Positions 63,564 through 64,000 of a DNA stretch of 64,000 nucleotides are shown piece by piece. The position numbers and the translations under genes were made by a program. The DNA comes from Thalassolituus hydrocarboniclasticus (GTDB lineage: Bacteria > Pseudomonadota > Gammaproteobacteria > Pseudomonadales > Oceanobacteraceae): the NCBI RefSeq assembly GCF_025345565.1, contig NZ_CP054475.1, positions 2,876,006 through 2,940,005 of the forward strand. The letters are read 5' to 3'. A model generated the notes under the pieces. The model searched no databases. It was not told the DNA's origin and saw only the letters and a list, made by a program, of their open reading frames with translations. Each line of letters opens with the position of its first letter. Within the stretch, counting starts at the first letter, position 1.

Positions 63564-63591
63564 CAGGTACTTCAACAGGCTGATGCTGAAA

Positions 63592-64000
63592 TCACATCAC
63601 GCCGAGGCGACGGGCCAGATCATCCGCCGGCATATAGCCAGGGAACAGACGTCCATCATCGACAATAATGGCAGGAGTACCGGTTACACCCACTTCCTGA
63701 CCAAGATCGTACTGGGCAGCAATTGGTGCACCGCAATCTTTGCTCTTATCCATCATCGCCACAACCTGCCCCTGCAGAGCGCGGTACTGGTCTTCCAGTT
63801 CAGAAGAACCACCGGACTGACGCAGGCGCTGACCCAGAATGCTCATATCACGCTGAGTATTCTTCATGGTGGTCATAGCCGCCTTACGGTCCGCCTGACA
63901 CCAGACATAGTTAATCTTGCGGTAAGAGTCAGTCAGCTCGCCACTGCGCGGATCTTTGATACCGGCACGTGGATAAGCCAGATAACGCACGGTAATACCC
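63592..64000 (-). CDS. dsbC: Disulfide isomerase DsbC, C-terminal part
   Basis: The frame runs off the right edge; 136 C-terminal residues are visible. They contain GITVRYLAYPRAG, YVWCQADRKAAM, the second DsbC disulfide-type Cys (KSKDCGAPIAA) and the cis-proline loop GVTGTPAIIV, followed by PGYMPADDLARRLGVM. DsbC is a periplasmic dimer that reshuffles wrong disulfides; the CxxC site and dimerisation domain lie beyond the window. An apparent start at 63990 is inside the gene (a Val codon GTG). Confidence 0.93.
   Translation of the reverse strand, partial: GITVRYLAYPRAGIKDPRSGELTDSYRKINYVWCQADRKAAMTTMKNTQRDMSILGQRLRQSGGSSELEDQYRALQGQVVAMMDKSKDCGAPIAAQYDLGQEVGVTGTPAIIVDDGRLFPGYMPADDLARRLGVM

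Overview
The window is chromosomal DNA of a marine gammaproteobacterium. The gene order flgA-flgM-flgN-flgZ / cheV-cheR / flgBCDE / flgF-L, with sigma-54 and sigma-28 promoters, matches the Pseudomonas/Oceanospirillales arrangement. The 957-residue flagellin points to the Thalassolituus/Oleibacter/Bermanella group, where giant flagellins are known. The genus is an inference; no taxonomic search was possible.

Layout. (1) 1-5437: FlaG-like fragment, giant flagellin gene with a strong sigma-28 promoter, and a divergent Maf (DUF115) glycosyltransferase for flagellin. (2) 5463-14250: one tightly overlapping minus-strand operon for a CMP-pseudaminic-acid-type sugar (pseB, pseC, pseF, fused pseG-pseH, pseI), interleaved with an ATP-grasp ligase, a HAD hydrolase, a PIG-L deacetylase and a zinc-type methyltransferase. 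These extra genes suggest a further decorated nonulosonate. (3) 14304-29422: the flgBCDE and flgFGHI-(FliT-like)-flgJKL blocks, each with its own sigma-54 promoter. Hook (FlgE, 1211 aa) and FlgK (993 aa) are strongly enlarged while rod and ring proteins are normal. A 264-bp MITE-like element and a triple 82-bp REP-type repeat interrupt flgI-flgJ. (4) 29589-33846: cheR, cheV, flgA, flgM (perfect sigma-28 promoter), flgN, flgZ/ycgR. (5) 33893-33968: tRNA-Arg(CCU). (6) 34040-39237: LEA14-like lipoprotein; a three-gene minus operon coding for a ZorA/ZorB-like (MotA/MotB-like) ion-driven motor plus an unknown 158-aa protein; YbjQ-YbjQ-M48 peptidase operon. (7) 39255-49315: trxB, a MshEN-domain membrane protein, two unrecognised envelope proteins, and a TRAP-type transporter set. 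(8) 49507-62607: membrane protein, PIN-PhoH ATPase, small secreted protein, LOG-family protein, Kef-type antiporter, large outer-membrane metallopeptidase-like protein, DinB, alpha/beta hydrolase, DUF2007, beta-propeller protein, truC. (9) 62608-63591: a gene-free kilobase with six same-orientation DnaA-box-like 9-mers and an AT-rich stretch, followed by the dsbC 3' part.

How the parts work together: regions 1-4 build and glycosylate a polar flagellum. Sigma-54 promoters drive hook-basal-body genes; FlgM restrains sigma-28 until hook completion and is itself sigma-28 driven; flagellin is a sigma-28 product and is glycosylated by the Pse/Maf genes. CheV/CheR and FlgZ tune chemotaxis and c-di-GMP response. 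The strongest candidates for undescribed biology are the DnaA-box cluster, the orphan ZorAB-like motor with its small partner, the MshEN-transmembrane protein, and the extended nonulosonate operon.
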